Counted from the first letter of the stretch, positions 27,446-39,000 are shown. The stretch is DNA of 49,560 nt from Klebsormidium nitens (GCA_000708835.1 DF237577.1:1-49560), one strand, 5' to 3'. Notes: generated by a model from the letters alone, not told the origin. Numbers and translations are program-made.

Positions 27446-27772
27446 GAGAGCTTTCAAATTTTGCAACTTTTGTTTGCTTTGCCTGGGATTAGGAGTGCTC
27501 ATTGGAGCCAAGTGACAGTGTTGGATCTACAAATATTTGCTGTAAGTTTGCAGACCCTGCACGCAATTGCAACTTTTATGCTGGCAGCCTCTGTAAGAAA
27601 CCTTTTGCCTAGTTTCCATGCCCATCAATGTCGTTATTTCTTGGCTACTCTTATCTACCCTTTCACGCCTTTGTCTTTCAGTTGAAAATTCTTAACTGCA
27701 AACCGTCATTCGCTGCCTGGGCACTGAAGACACAGCGTTGCAGCACCTGACTTCTTTCCCTGCACCCCACAG

Positions 27773-29872
27773 AGAGAGGCGCTGTCCTCCACCCATCCAC
27801 AGGTGGGGCGACGCACCGCTGCAGGTCCCCCGGCTGCATCCGGTGGACATCATATGGGTTTATCACCAAAAAGGTGGGCGCGCGCTGGTGCCATGCCCAC
27901 GCCACGGACGGCATGGAAGACCTGCGCATCCTGAAGTGCTCCAGTGTCGCCCGAGGGGGAGGGCCCTGCCGTGCCCAGCCGTCACATGGCTTTGAGGGGG
28001 ACAAGCGCCCCATGCGGTGTCGGAAGCACGCAGAGGATGGCATGGAGAACGTCAGGATGCCAGGGTACGCTGCCAGGGGATCCCCTTGTTTTTTCCTGGG
28101 GAGTGAAGGCAGCCGGTAGGGCCGTCAGGACGGGGTCTGCTTTGCTGCATGATTGATTGCTCTAGTCTACACAGGTCTGGCCCAGGTTTGCATTCTCGCA
28201 GTGCTGTTTCACATCCGCGCTGCAGATTGCGTACTTTACCAAGTGGCAAGGCACTGATCTTTCCCACCCTTTTCTTTCAGGTGCCAACATCAAGGCTGCA
28301 AGCGACAGCCGCTGTACAGGGAGCCGGGCCTGGACAAGAAGCCGACCCGCTGCCGCAATCACGCTCTCCCCAGTATGAAGGATCTCGGGGGGGCCATGTG
28401 CTGGGGGGGCGACGGCTCCTGCACCAAGCGCCCCTCGTATGGTTTCCGGAAGAATACCCGGCCGATGCGCTGCGGCTCACACAAGGAGCTGGGCATGGAG
28501 GACCTCATCAGCACGAGGTGAGGGGCTGGAACGGGTTCTTTGGCAACAGAAGAGTAAGAATGTAGTTCTGGCGTGGAACAATACCTGCTTGTGGTGGTGC
28601 TGGCAGCTGGTGTGTTGTGTCTTGAAGGCTTCGATGCTGAACTTCTCAATTGAATGTTTTGCACGATTGCTCGAGCTCCCTTGGGGCAGGCCCTGGAGTT
28701 GTCGAGGTGCAAGGACTTAAAGTTATGTTCCTTGCTTCTTAATTTACCCTTGTCCCAGGATCCACTTCCCAAAAAGACGTTCTTAGTACCTCTACATTCC
28801 TACACGCGGTTTGCCCATTTGCACCCTTTCTGAATTCTCTTCTACCTCCCTCGCAGGTGCAACTTCCAGGGCTGTCGGACAATCGCCTCGTACGGCGTCC
28901 GAGCCCCCAACAGCCATGTGATCCGGCGGATGCGCTGTAAGGCGCACTGCACCCTTGAGATGACGTGCGGGACCAAAGGCCCCGCATGCACGGCCCCGGG
29001 GGGGTGCCAGACGCGCCCCTCCTATGGCTTGCCCGACAAGTTTGACGGGGAGCACCACCCCTTCCCCAAGCGTTGCAAGAAGCACTCGCTGCAGGGGATG
29101 GAGTACACCAGATTGGCGGCGCGGGCCAAGAAAAAGCGTGCTCTCGAGATGGCGAAGCAGGTGAGGGTCAGAGCTGTGGCTTTTCTTGGCCACGAGCGTC
29201 GCTGGAATGATGCTAGCAAAGCCGTAAACTTAAAGCAACTCCGTGAACGGGCTTTGTAATGACACCGATGTCGAACCTGCTTTTCTCTGCCAATCTCCAA
29301 GGAGTTAAGCCTCACAGGACTCTCCCTGGGGCTCAGACAGACTTGCTCTTAGTCCGAGCTGCGATTTTCTACAATTCTACACCTGCTCTTGACCGACCTA
29401 GATTCCTTGCGATATTTGCTGACCAACAACCTCTTTCACATCAGGAGCCCGCTTCAGTCGTGTCTCGACCACCGATCACCGCCCGCAGTGCGGCCAAGCC
29501 GCTCTCACTGGCTCCCACCCCGCGGCTTCGCTCCACCCTTAAGTGCGCCATGGCCACAGCCCCAATCGTCGAGCCCAACGAAGACGAGGACTTGGACGAG
29601 GACTTGGACGCCAATGAAGCGCAAGCCGAAGACCTGACCCGGACGTGGCCCCGCGAGAGCTGCATGCAGGGCTCCCCCGAGGAGCAGATCGCGGTGGTGC
29701 AGCAAAGGGAGCAGAAGGCCTTCGAGAACTTGGGCGATCTGGTGACGCTGCAGGAGCTGGAGGAGATTGAGGACCAGAAGAACGATCAGATGTGGGGCCG
29801 CGACGGGCCGAGCTCGTCGGAGCTGGCGGGCATGTCCGAGTTTGATAGGGACTTCTCCTCCAGCTGGGGCCG
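27773..29872 (+). CDS. EsV-1-7 repeat protein, exons A-D (N-terminal part of the long host gene)
   Basis: Four exons: A 27773-28064, B 28281-28517, C 28857-29160, D 29445-29872, all with YAG acceptors, compatible phases and, except D, GT donors. Exons A-C each encode two cysteine/histidine repeats of EsV-1-7 type: CRSPGC, then SYGF, CHAHATDGMEDLRILKC; CQHQGCKRQPLY, CRNHALPSMKDL; CTKRPSYGFRKN, CGSHKELGMEDL; CNFQGCRTIASYG, CKAH; CQTRPSYGLPDK, CKKHSLQGME. EsV-1-7 motifs are named after an Ectocarpus virus protein and occur in brown-algal developmental regulators and other algae; they are presumed zinc-binding. Exon D is acidic (PNEDEDLDEDLDANEA) with a coiled-coil-like run. The start codon lies upstream and is unresolved. 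Confidence 0.75.
29445..29872 (+). CDS. Exon D of the EsV-1-7 gene, truncated donor at a fibre-gene junction
   Basis: Starts after TTTCACATCAG and encodes EPASVVSRPPITARSAAKPL through MSEFDRDFSSSWG. Its 428 bases leave a two-base overhang that fits the one-base lead of the exon at 36024 (codon CGG). The copy at 4471-4528 shows a GT donor directly after CCG; here an extra C intervenes (CCG-C-GTCGTT) and the following bases belong to the opposite-strand fibre gene. Splicing at the shifted GT would put the next exon out of frame. Confidence 0.65.
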
Positions 29873-31197
29873 CGTCGTTATGATGCCGCCCTCGTCCACG
29901 TTCAGCTCGTCCTTGATGGTGCGACAGAGGTGAAGAGGCCGTGAAGGGGATTCTCGGAGGTTCCTAGGTCGCCCGTGCACGACAGGCTGTTGCTCCCGAG
30001 GTCCAGGTCCCCAGAAAGGGTCAGGTCTCCGGTAAGCGTCATGTCCCCCGAAAAGGTGGCTCCTGCAGCGCTCAAGTCTCCGGTGAGCTCTGCACCGTCG
30101 GCGTAGAGCGTCCTCCACGTGTTCGAACTGGATCCCAGATCAAAGTTTCCATTGCTGCCCGGTTCTACGTGTGATGAAAAAGAAGCATTGCTAGCCACAT
30201 TCAGGGACGTTGCAAACACACTGCCCAAGCGGGCGCCGGATGAGCCGAGGTCACCTGTGCTTGCGACCGAGTTACTTCCGAGGTCGAGTCTTCCCCCAAT
30301 CGTGGCACCGCCCGAGGTTGTCAGCTGTCCCAGCCGCCCACTGCGGACATAGAGGGTCTCCCATAAATTCGAAGCCGCACCCAGATCATTTGAGCCAGCA
30401 GGCACTAGAGACATGTCAAAGGGCACGATCCCCGAATCTCGATTCAGGATGGAGAACCCACCGTCTTCATTCCCAATCAGTCTGACAATATTGCTCCCAG
30501 CCTCCAGTCCGACGTCACCACCTCGGACCAGCCATAGGCCCCCATTCGAGTGTTGCCAAGTGAACGAGATGGCGTCCGGGCTACTCGAATAATCATCACC
30601 CATGACGTGAATGCCGGCGCCATCAGCATTCGAATCGGAGGGCGCATCGGAATGGGCTAAAGTTATAGTTCGGTCCTCCACCAGAAGGTCCGTGCTACTT
30701 ATGTAATTGATGGGTCCATTCACATCCAGTTTGCCATTGATCCTCACATTGCTATCAAACAGTGCATCCCCGCTGGCAACATGCAATGCAGCAAGCGGAT
30801 CAGACGCCCCAATGCCAATCGTATCACTCGTCAGAGTGCTGGAATAGATCGCCTCCCATGGAGCTTCTGAACTCCCGAGATCGAAGCTTCCCACAGGTAC
30901 CACATTTGTTGCAAAGAAACCGACGCTATAGGTGCCGAGTTCTATATCCGAAGCGGACGCACTCGTTGCCAAACGCTTCAATGGCGCCCCTCCCTGGTAG
31001 AGGGTCGTCGCATATACACCCTTGTATTGCAGATTGGATGAGCCTAGACTGATGCTGTTATTAGTTGCGGGTAACAGATTCGAACTGGGAGCGGCACTTC
31101 CACCACTGGTTTCGAGGGGCACGGTGCCCTTGTAAAATTCATTCGCATATACCTTCCCAAAGCGGACGGTACCCGAGTAAGACTTTGCCGTGTACAT
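29873..31197 (-). pseudogene. Virus/phage-type fibre protein with repeated DLGSxxxxWxxLY units, 3'-truncated
   Basis: ATG at 31195-31197 opens MYTAKSYSGTVRFGKVYANE. About a dozen units resemble NDLGSSSNxWxxLYAxxxxxxG (for example SFDLGSSEAPWEAIYSSTL, FDLGSSSNTWRTLYADGAEL), interspersed with beta-rich SGGATIGGRLDLGSNS and TGDLTLSGDLDLGSNSLSC. Such repeats form trimeric beta-stem fibres in phage tails and giant-virus surface proteins, often followed by an S74-type chaperone domain that is missing here. The main frame stops at 29902; shifting one base continues as TIKDELNVDEGGIIT up to the junction with the host exon at 29872/29873. It is therefore both frameshifted near 29925 and cut off. Confidence 0.7.
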
Positions 31198-31883
31198 GAC
31201 ACACGCCTATCATGATGGAAGAAAAGAGACATGAGGCGCAACATGAATGATATGAACTGTCAGGCTTTAGATCTATTTTGGAGCCACGTTTCTGTTTCCT
31301 GTGAGCTGCAGCACCACTGGTTACGAGCTTTCAAATGGACAAGGCAACTGCAACTTTGTGCAAAGACTTGCAGCCTCGTTCCCTGCAGGACCAAGCGTAT
31401 CAGAACATTCAGCAGGTGCACTGTCGATGCCAGGACTTGAGTGCTCTGGTAAAGTCACAAAGCACCCATCCCTGATGCTGCTACACTGGTTGAGGTTGCA
31501 TTTTTCTCGGTTGCAAGAAACCACACGAGTTTCGGAGGGCCTGTGCAGACAAGGTGCAAGGGCCTATGATTATTGCTTATTACATGTACGACAGATAGGA
31601 GAGGCCCCGAAGATGAGGATTGATCTCAAAGGAAAGCTGGGGCTTCTCGAATGGCGCGTGTCCTAGAATTCGGACACGCCTTACCCCGTTTCCTTCGCGC
31701 GTGGTGGCCGCTCAGCAAGCTTTCCCACGTGCGGCGTACTTTTCGGTCAGGTGGGCAGTCCCTCTCATCCAAAGTACACAAGTCCCAACTCTCTCCACAC
31801 CTGTCACTTGTAACATTGAAAGTTGAAGCTTTATAATAGAAATTCGCCGCTGTTAGACAACAAAACAAGAAAAAGGCACCACA
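31198..31883. other. No gene supported
   Basis: Short plus and minus frames without motifs. It lies upstream of the fibre gene and would hold its promoter. Confidence 0.35.
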
Positions 31884-33188
31884 ATGGCCTAGATCGGCTT
31901 GACGTAGGCGCAGCTGACCCTCTACGTCCAGCGAACTAAAGTCGAGCAGCAGGTGCGAGGGCATGTCTTCAATGAGCTGCAAAGGAAGGCAACAGCACAC
32001 GCAGAGAGCGGCATAGTCAAGGTCCTGCTAGTTGACCCTTATCCAAAGTCCCACAAGCTGCTAGATGCAACTGTAGCCCAGGATACAGATGAGGGGGTTG
32101 AAGGCTTGCGTTTTCGTGTAGACGCAACCTTCTTGGATGAGGCACTAAGCTTGCCAGAGGCTCGTAGGACTTTTGGTGAGCTCATTATCGTCAACGACCA
32201 TGAGATACTCACCTCAGTAGAAGGGAAACTGGCTACTTCATGGCGACCTGGCAGATTGCAGACCCAGACAATGCAGCCACCCTTCAGGCTCCAGGCTTCT
32301 CTCTGAAGTTGGGAGAGTTCAGTACTGGGACCATCCTCGGCAAGGCGATCCTCATTCAGCACAGGGTGCGCCAGGAACGGGGGCGATTGTGTGGAGATCG
32401 TAGAAGACATTGCAGTTCCAGATGACATACACTATTATTGTAAGTCGGATGCATTCAGACGAGTTTTTAGAGAGCTGAGAGAGCCAGATGAAAGCGGCTT
32501 AAAAAGGAGATAGTGCCAGGACAGGACAATTGCTCCAGAGTGCTCAGTCGGTGGCGCAGGAGGTACTTTGTAGCGCTGTGCTCAGTGTAGGTCAGTCTAT
32601 TACTGCTCAAAGGAGCATCAGGCTAGCGATTGGGGACAGCATAAGCAGTGTCGAACCATCTGAAGTATCGTGTGAACCTTGGGTTTGCCACGATTATGTT
32701 TGCATTGCAATGAGTTACAGCAGCCTGCACTTTTACCTCGCGTTAATTCACGGGTGTTCATCTTTCATTCGACCCTGGGTACCCATTCTTGATTGCGTAC
32801 ATTCCAAGTACATCATCTGAGGGTTCCGTGGAGCAGTCTAGTGTTGCAATATCACACGGATGACATGGAGCTAGTGGTTCCCAACATTGGGAGTGGGCAC
32901 CTGAGGGTTCTGTATGAGGAATTATTTGGCAATGAACGAAAGCTGATGTGGTGGTCCATTCCGCGGTCTTTGACGCCTGCAGCAAGTGCTCCCCATCCCC
33001 AGTCAGAGACTAGAGGTATCAGATGTGACGCCAGAGCAGACCTCCATGTTTCAGAAAACTTGTGCAAAGTGTGGGTCCACTGCAAGAACAATGTGCTCCA
33101 ATGCGAGCTCTGTAGATATTGCAGTGCAGATTGCCAAAGGGCGGACTGGGTTAGACACAAGGAGTGCTGTAAGTTGCATAGGAGGTAG
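31884..33188 (+). pseudogene. MYND zinc-finger protein, multiply broken (copy 2)
   Basis: ATG 31884 is followed in frame by TAG at 31890 and TAG at 31905, then an open stretch VQRTKVEQQVRGHVFNELQR through FGELIIVNDHEILTSVEGKL. Frame changes are needed near 32235 (MATWQIADPDNAATLQAPGF, LKLGEFSTGTILGKAI) and near 32380 (CVEIVEDIAVPDDIHYYCKS, then AFRRVFRELREPDESGL, stop TAG near 32514). A further segment from about 32860 (ELVVPNIGSGHLRVLYEELF) ends with the MYND finger ENLCKVWVHCKNNVLQCELC RYCSADCQRADW in two parts and HKECC, stop TAG 33186-33188. The order matches an N-terminal unknown domain plus C-terminal MYND, as in copy 3. At least four lesions are present. Confidence 0.5.
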
Positions 33189-33220
33189 GACTATTCTAGA
33201 CAGCATGCCTTGATGCTTGC

Positions 33221-33258
33221 GTGAGTCTTGTGCAGATACCACAGATGACAGGAGCATA
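33221..33258 (+). repeat. Dispersed MITE-like repeat, 5' fragment (copy H)
   Basis: GAGTCTTGTGCAGATACCAC followed by AGATGACAG matches the first ~35 bases of copy D; the remainder is absent. Confidence 0.45.
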
Positions 33259-33475
33259 ATGTTGCTGTCTGACGTAGCAGCTGCATTAGATGAAGCAGAT
33301 TTCAAAGGCAAAGACCAGCTCAGCTCCCCTGGACCCATGCCCACACAGGACCAGCAATATCACTTGCGTCTGCCATGCCTCCTCCTTCAGGGACTGTAGC
33401 ACCTTTCCCCTGGTGACACCCGTCTCAGTCTGCGCAGTCCTCTGTCTTTGCCCAATCAGTGGTGGAAGCACCCAC

Positions 33476-33794
33476 TCAGACACCGGGTACACCGCCAGGC
33501 GGCAGACCTAAAGCATTGCAGGTGTCAGGCTCCTCGATGTCCACCGGAACACACGTGTCACAAAAACATTCTGGTGGCTGCCCTACCATGTCTGCTTGTA
33601 CTACGCTCGCTTTTTCGAAGCACCCATCTTGACGCAGAAGAAAGTATCGAGCCAAGGCTTCTCTCCTCGTTCGAGTCAAAAGCCCACTCATGGATGAAGT
33701 GATTGGCAATAGCCCCGGGGGATATCACGGGCCAAACAGTGCCCGGGTAGTAACATTCGCGCAACACCATCCATATAATTATGTGAGGTGTCAT
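33476..33794 (-). pseudogene. Virus-like protein with cysteine motif, frameshifted
   Basis: ATG 33792-33794 opens MTPHIIIWMVLRECYYPGTV and reaches HFIHEWAFDSNEE near 33668; shifting one frame gives REALARYFLLRQDGCFEKAS, PPECFCDTCVPVDIEEPDTC, ending at TGA 33476-33478. The joined product would be about 106 residues with a CxCDxC cluster. The family is not recognised; the module ARYFLLRQxGxFEKAxVVxAD resembles small proteins of algal giant viruses. One single-base lesion explains the shift. Confidence 0.45.
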
Positions 33795-33979
33795 GGATAT
33801 CTCAAAATCTCTACATGCGATCTGCGTACCCCCCCTTTCCCGCACAGCACCGTCGATATTCTCACGTGACGTGTCCGAAGGATCGCCGAATCTCGAACTG
33901 GTATCTTATTGGACAGGTCACGGCCATTGTCGTCCATTCCTGATTCGGAGATTCGGAGCACTGAAAGACATCTGGTTCG

Positions 33980-34690
33980 ATGAGGTATGCGTGGAGAAGT
34001 CTGGGCGGATCAGACTCCGTGTGCTCGTTTTCTCAGCAGAATGGGAGCATGGTGGCGCCTGAGCCTTGTAGGCTTCTTCTCGTCTATGGTGATGGTCATG
34101 CGTTCCGTAAGGCCAGGTTTGCGGCGTGGTTTCTGGCTTTGAAGGACCTGGACAGGCTGTTTGAGGATCCTGGCAGCAACAGAAATGTGATGCTCTTGAA
34201 GATGCGGGTGTGGGAGGAGTTGGTGTTGGCAACGCTGAGCCCCGGATTCCAGCGCGATCGTAACAGGTCTATTTATTGGGTTGTTGTGGACGAGGACTAT
34301 GGACAAAGGGCTGGGGCAGACTCGGTTGATTGGCATTCTGGGCTGCCGGAACAGGAGGCCAATGACTTTCTCCTGAAGATCATGGTAGCCCTTTTTCCAG
34401 ATTCAGAGGACGGCAATCCGGCATACCTCACGTTGTGGCTGTCCTTCCCACTCTCTCGCTCGCAACGCGAGGGGACTCTATTCAACGATATCAAGGAAGT
34501 CAGCGACAGGAAAGCGCGGAGGGATTATTCACACCATTGCCTGACCTGCAAAAAGAAGGGCGCAGTTTTACAGTGCTCCGAGTGCAAGGTCGCCTGGTTT
34601 TGTGGGAGAGAATGCGAGTGGGTTGGGTTTGACAGGCACGCAGGGGCGTGCTCTGCTTATGCAAGCTTCTTGAAGGCAGAGGCGTCCTAG
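33980..34690 (+). CDS. MYND zinc-finger protein, intact (copy 3)
   Basis: Open from ATG 33980, but an in-frame ATG at 34049 (MVAPEPCRLLLVYGDGHAFR) starts where protein-like character begins and is my preferred start (213 residues). The N-terminal domain (RFAAWFLALKDLDRLFEDPG, MLLKMRVWEELVLATLSPGF, IYWVVVDEDYGQRAGADSVD) is of unknown function. The C-terminal MYND finger HCLTCKKKGAVLQCSECKVA, WFCGRECEWVGFDRHAGAC has all eight ligands. It is the only undamaged MYND copy of three in the window and lies within the block that interrupts the EsV-1-7 gene. Confidence 0.65.
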   Translation: MRYAWRSLGGSDSVCSFSQQNGSMVAPEPCRLLLVYGDGHAFRKARFAAWFLALKDLDRLFEDPGSNRNVMLLKMRVWEELVLATLSPGFQRDRNRSIYWVVVDEDYGQRAGADSVDWHSGLPEQEANDFLLKIMVALFPDSEDGNPAYLTLWLSFPLSRSQREGTLFNDIKEVSDRKARRDYSHHCLTCKKKGAVLQCSECKVAWFCGRECEWVGFDRHAGACSAYASFLKAEAS

Positions 34691-34707
34691 ATATTCCCCT
34701 GCTCACT

Positions 34708-34944
34708 TTAAATATTTTGAAAGCACTCTGGTAGCTTGACCATCTCGGTAGTCCGAGAACCACTAACTTGTAACATTACTTTGTGTACTAATCCAGTTCC
34801 TTTCAAGATAGCAATTGTTTCAAACGCTCTGGTGATATCAGCTTGGATTTCTCCCATGGATACTGCCCAATTTACACGGCGGACGTCGAACCATATGTAT
34901 GCCACTTTTTCTGTTTCGTCAATGGTGAACGATATGCGCGACAT
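34708..34944 (-). CDS. Small conserved-looking hypothetical protein
   Basis: ATG 34942-34944 gives MSRISFTIDETEKVAYIWFD, VRRVNWAVSMGEIQADITRA, ending at TAA 34708-34710 (78 residues). The frame is open upstream to 35010 without ATG. More AT-rich than its neighbours, with alternating strand/helix composition. It converges with the MYND gene with an 18-base gap. Family unknown. Confidence 0.5.
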   Translation of the reverse strand: MSRISFTIDETEKVAYIWFDVRRVNWAVSMGEIQADITRAFETIAILKGTGLVHKVMLQVSGSRTTEMVKLPECFQNI

Positions 34945-35010
34945 ATGTTCAATTTTGTTTGGAATAATAATGTGCCGTGAATGCAAGGATGGCAGATGTA
35001 TTGAGAACAA

Positions 35011-36023
35011 ATGCCCAGACCCGGGTCCGCTAAGATGATGACTTCATCAATGCGCATTAGTTGACATTTTTAAACTTTCTCCTGCTTCTCCGAGTAGATA
35101 GTCCACTGGCATTACATTGTTGACACCTGAAGGCAACAGGCACATTTCAAGGCCTCATTGTGCAGTGTCTCCTGCTCTGCTTATGCCATTTTGGGTTGCT
35201 CCAAGGTTGCAACTTACTCGACAGGGCATTTCAAAATAGCCGTCGAATTAAGATTGAATTGAGGTGTATTCGCTAAGGTTTCAAACTCCTTCCATGCAGA
35301 GGGGCGTCGATTGCAAACGTAAGCGCATGGAGAAGCACGAGGAGTCGCAAGGGGGCAGGGAGCGGATGGTGTTTGTCAATCATGGGACAATCGAGGGCTC
35401 AAGATTTGTAAATCATGGATCCATGGAGGGGTGCAGTAACTGGAGGCAGGTCTTAATATCTCATTGTGGAATTTCTGGAGAATGTTTTCACTGGAGTTTG
35501 ATGGGCAGATAATACGTATGCAACTCTTGGAGCTTTGTTGTTATTATTCCTCCCAAGTGCATCTAGATCCTGCTTTGGCAACCCTCGTGATGGTTTTAAT
35601 TTCTGTCGCAAGCAGGGATGCCAAAAGATACTGTTTATGAGATAGCCCTTTCGAGCAATCCAATGGATGATGGGAATGGTGGGGCCAAGCCTTAATCAAA
35701 CATGTTGATTGATTCTTGCCTTCGTTCTTAAACAACTGCTGTAATCCCTACACTCAAGATGTCTTCAGCACTTCTGCAGTTGGCCATCCAAAGATGTGGC
35801 CCCTGGCACGAAGAGAGGATTGCAAGAGGAATCCACTGTTAAGGGGGCCACATGAACTGTCGTGTGCCAGAACACTCAACATACCCATTGATAACCTTAA
35901 CTGCGTCGTTGGCCAAACAATCTGTTTCAGAGATATCCATTCTCGAAGAAGTATGTTGCGCATCCAAGGAAAATACAGGGTCTCTGCCAAACCTTAAACA
36001 ACGGTGTCATCCATGTTTTGCAG
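35011..36023. other. No gene supported; probable remnant of the host intron
   Basis: Only short frames. It lies between the virus-like block and the acceptor at 36021-36023 and, given the phase match of the flanking exons, is probably intron sequence of the EsV-1-7 gene. Confidence 0.4.
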
Positions 36024-39000
36024 GACCGCACCAAACTCGTATTTCCACTCGGCGTCACCCCAGTCATCCAACTCTGCTGCCGCTCGACGAGCAGGGGTCT
36101 ACGAAGATGAGGAGACCGCCGCTGCGCCGCCCAAGCGAGCCCGCACGCACAGCCAGGTGAGCGGAAGTAGGACTTTAAGAGCAGCTTCTTGCTCGATGGC
36201 CAAGTTCTGGCAGGCGATGCCACTGCTTTTGCACCTCGTCGTTGAAGTCTTCAGGCACCCTCGAGTTCCCTGGTCTTTCCTGGCACACACTTATCTTTGA
36301 ATGGACTGTTAAAGGAGCAGCCTTATGCTCGGAAATGTCCTGTTTGTGTAGCACATTATGGCTGATGGCTGATGTCCGGACTCATCGGAAGCCCTTCCAG
36401 ACATACGTTTACAATTGGTAGGAATCATCTCCTTTATGCACTTTACCAAGACTTACGCTTGCTCGGATCTGCGGCTTTGAAGGAGTCTAGAAGGTTCTTC
36501 TGAACTTTCAGTACCTGACTGGAGAACGTTGCAACTATTGAGCACTGGACCAAGTCGAAGCCAGTGCAATCTGGAAGTGTCGACCTGTTAGCCTGACACC
36601 TTTCAACTTTACTAGCATTACTTAGGGTTAACAAATTTTCTTTGGCAAGTCCGTGAGCTCTCCTGGCCTTTCAAGCACCGCAGAGGCCACTCCGAAACCT
36701 GCTCATTTTATCGGGCCCCTCTCAGACACGTGGCACATCTGACACCCTTCACAACTTCCTCTTTCAGGACGCCTCAAACCCAAGTGAGGCCCAGCCCAAC
36801 CCCTCCCTCAGATCTGTCGCAAAGGACAAGCCGGCCATGCAGGCGCCTCGCGTCTCCTCAGACCCCCGGGGCATCCTCACCGAGTGCTCCCCCAACCTCA
36901 GTAACCCCAATAGCCACGCGCCAGCAAACGAGAAAGATGCGTTAGCCGCAGCGCTCGAGGCTGCAAAGCGCGCAGCTGACGCCGCCGATGACCGCATGAC
37001 GGCTGCCGAAGCGGAGGCAAAGAAGTGGGAGGAGGCAGAGCGGCAAGCGGCAAAAGGGGGGAATAGCGGAAGGCCGCGAGGGAGGCCAAGCGGGAGGCGT
37101 GGGAGAAGAGTAATTGCGCGGAAGCCGAGTACGTTGAAGCTGAGGCGCAGGTCAAGGAGCTGATGAGAAAGGTGAGCACAGCAAGCAGTGGGTGTGGCAG
37201 GACTTGTGTGTCAAATTTAGCCGCAATGATTGGAAGACTGGTTCTAAAAGGTGCTTTGTAAGTTATCTTCTTAGTGTACAAGGCCATACGCAACCTTATA
37301 ACTTGCTTGGCTTGTCGGAAGATGATGGTTGAGGTCTGCAGAAGACGCTGCGTGATACCAGGTTTTGGTGAACCGAGGTTTGCAATGGGATGTTTGCTGG
37401 ACGAGGACAAAACCCTTAAAGTAATCTCTGCTTTTTAATTTTGCTACTTTATGAGAATCGCTATATAAATGGTTTGTTGGAAACATATGAGTCTGGCATA
37501 ATTGGAAAACGACTACCAGAGTAAGTGCTTCGTTGAGTGCATTGCATCACCCCCAGGCATCCTCAATTGCTCTGAATCTGCCAACCTATGTCTTCCTCTC
37601 TGCTTTTATCAATAAACTATTGGCGTATTGCGATGGACCTGATTCGAAAGCGGAGATTTTTTGGACGGTGACAAGAAGACCGAAATCAATCAGTTGTCGT
37701 GCCATCCAAATTTCCGTTTAGCGACTTCTGCTTAGCCCCTGCATCCGGCGCACGGAAGTAACCCTGTCCCTGCTTATGTCCCACAGGTCCACGGACGCCG
37801 TGGCTCAAGCACTGTCGGTGGCGCTTCGTCTCTCCCAATCGGCGCGTCGCCACAGCAGGGCGCACCCGCCTATGGGGCCGCCAGCACTGCGCAGCAGTCC
37901 GCAGGGTCAACGAGCGTTCGCGGCGAGAGCTTGGGGGCAGACAGGGACGTGGCTGGTCCGGTGAGAGACGCAGTCCAGGCTTTCTCCTCAGGCTTTGCTT
38001 CGCATCTTCGGCCAGCGCTTCTTTTACGGCTGCTTCTTTCCCAGATATTGTTGACTTGCGTTCCAGGGTTTTTTGTCAAGGCGTTACCCGTGCAAAAGGC
38101 AGTTATCTGTCTGTCGAGCTTAAAAGTCTACTTGATGCGCAGCGTGTGCGATTGACGAAGGTCTGACTTTCCGAACCTGGCAAAACCTTCAGCATGTGTC
38201 TGTTTTCAGCCGAAATATTCATTAGAAAGTTCTGACATGGAAGTAAAAGGTGTTGAGTTCGAAGAGGAACTTTCAGTATGAGCAAGGTGCTTGTCTGAAG
38301 GCCTGATCGGCCAAAGGGAACGACCTCTAGTCAATTCAAGGGGTGAGTACTCTTAGAGTAATTCAGAGGTGGAACCGACAGAGCTCATGTTCAGGGTGCG
38401 TAGTTTGTTTTGCAGCCATCTCCTCAGCCGCTAGTTGTGTCAGCATAACTGCTTATCTTGGGCGTCGCTACCTAAAACCGTAATCTTCTTTTCTGCAAAT
38501 TGCTTGGGACGATACCCAAAAGTCTGCAGTGCGTCAGGCATCCCGCCCCAATCGCTACACCTTGCAACTGCATGTCAAAAATTCTGAAAATCGCTCGTCT
38601 ACATCATCGATACTTGCAAGGACCAGTTCTTTGTGCTGCCAGCTCTCCCCACGAAACGACGAGCGTGAAGCCCCGAGTGTACGCGGTTTGTCAGCTCTTG
38701 ACGGACGGTCTTCCTTCTGTTCAGGTGGACGTTCCTCCAACCTCCCGCCCAGAGCCCAGTCAACCAGCGCAGCCGCACACCAGCTATTCCCATCTTGAAG
38801 GCCGCCGCCCCCTGAAGCCTCGGACGAGCTCTCTGGCAGCGGAGCCGTCCACCGCTCTCCCGACCAAGAAGAGCCACAGCGCCGATGTCCCACCACATCT
38901 GTGGAATCCTCACCCCCCGAGCGCGCCTCTCGCTTCTTCCGACCTCCAAAGAGAGATGGTTCCCGTTGAAGACGTGCCGTCGTGGTCAGTTATGCACCCC

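Noticed and set aside
64-33188. Alternative genetic code with TAG as glutamine
   Set aside because: Other genes here end naturally at TAG (1170, 33188, 34690), and TAA and TGA also interrupt frames; decay explains the data better.
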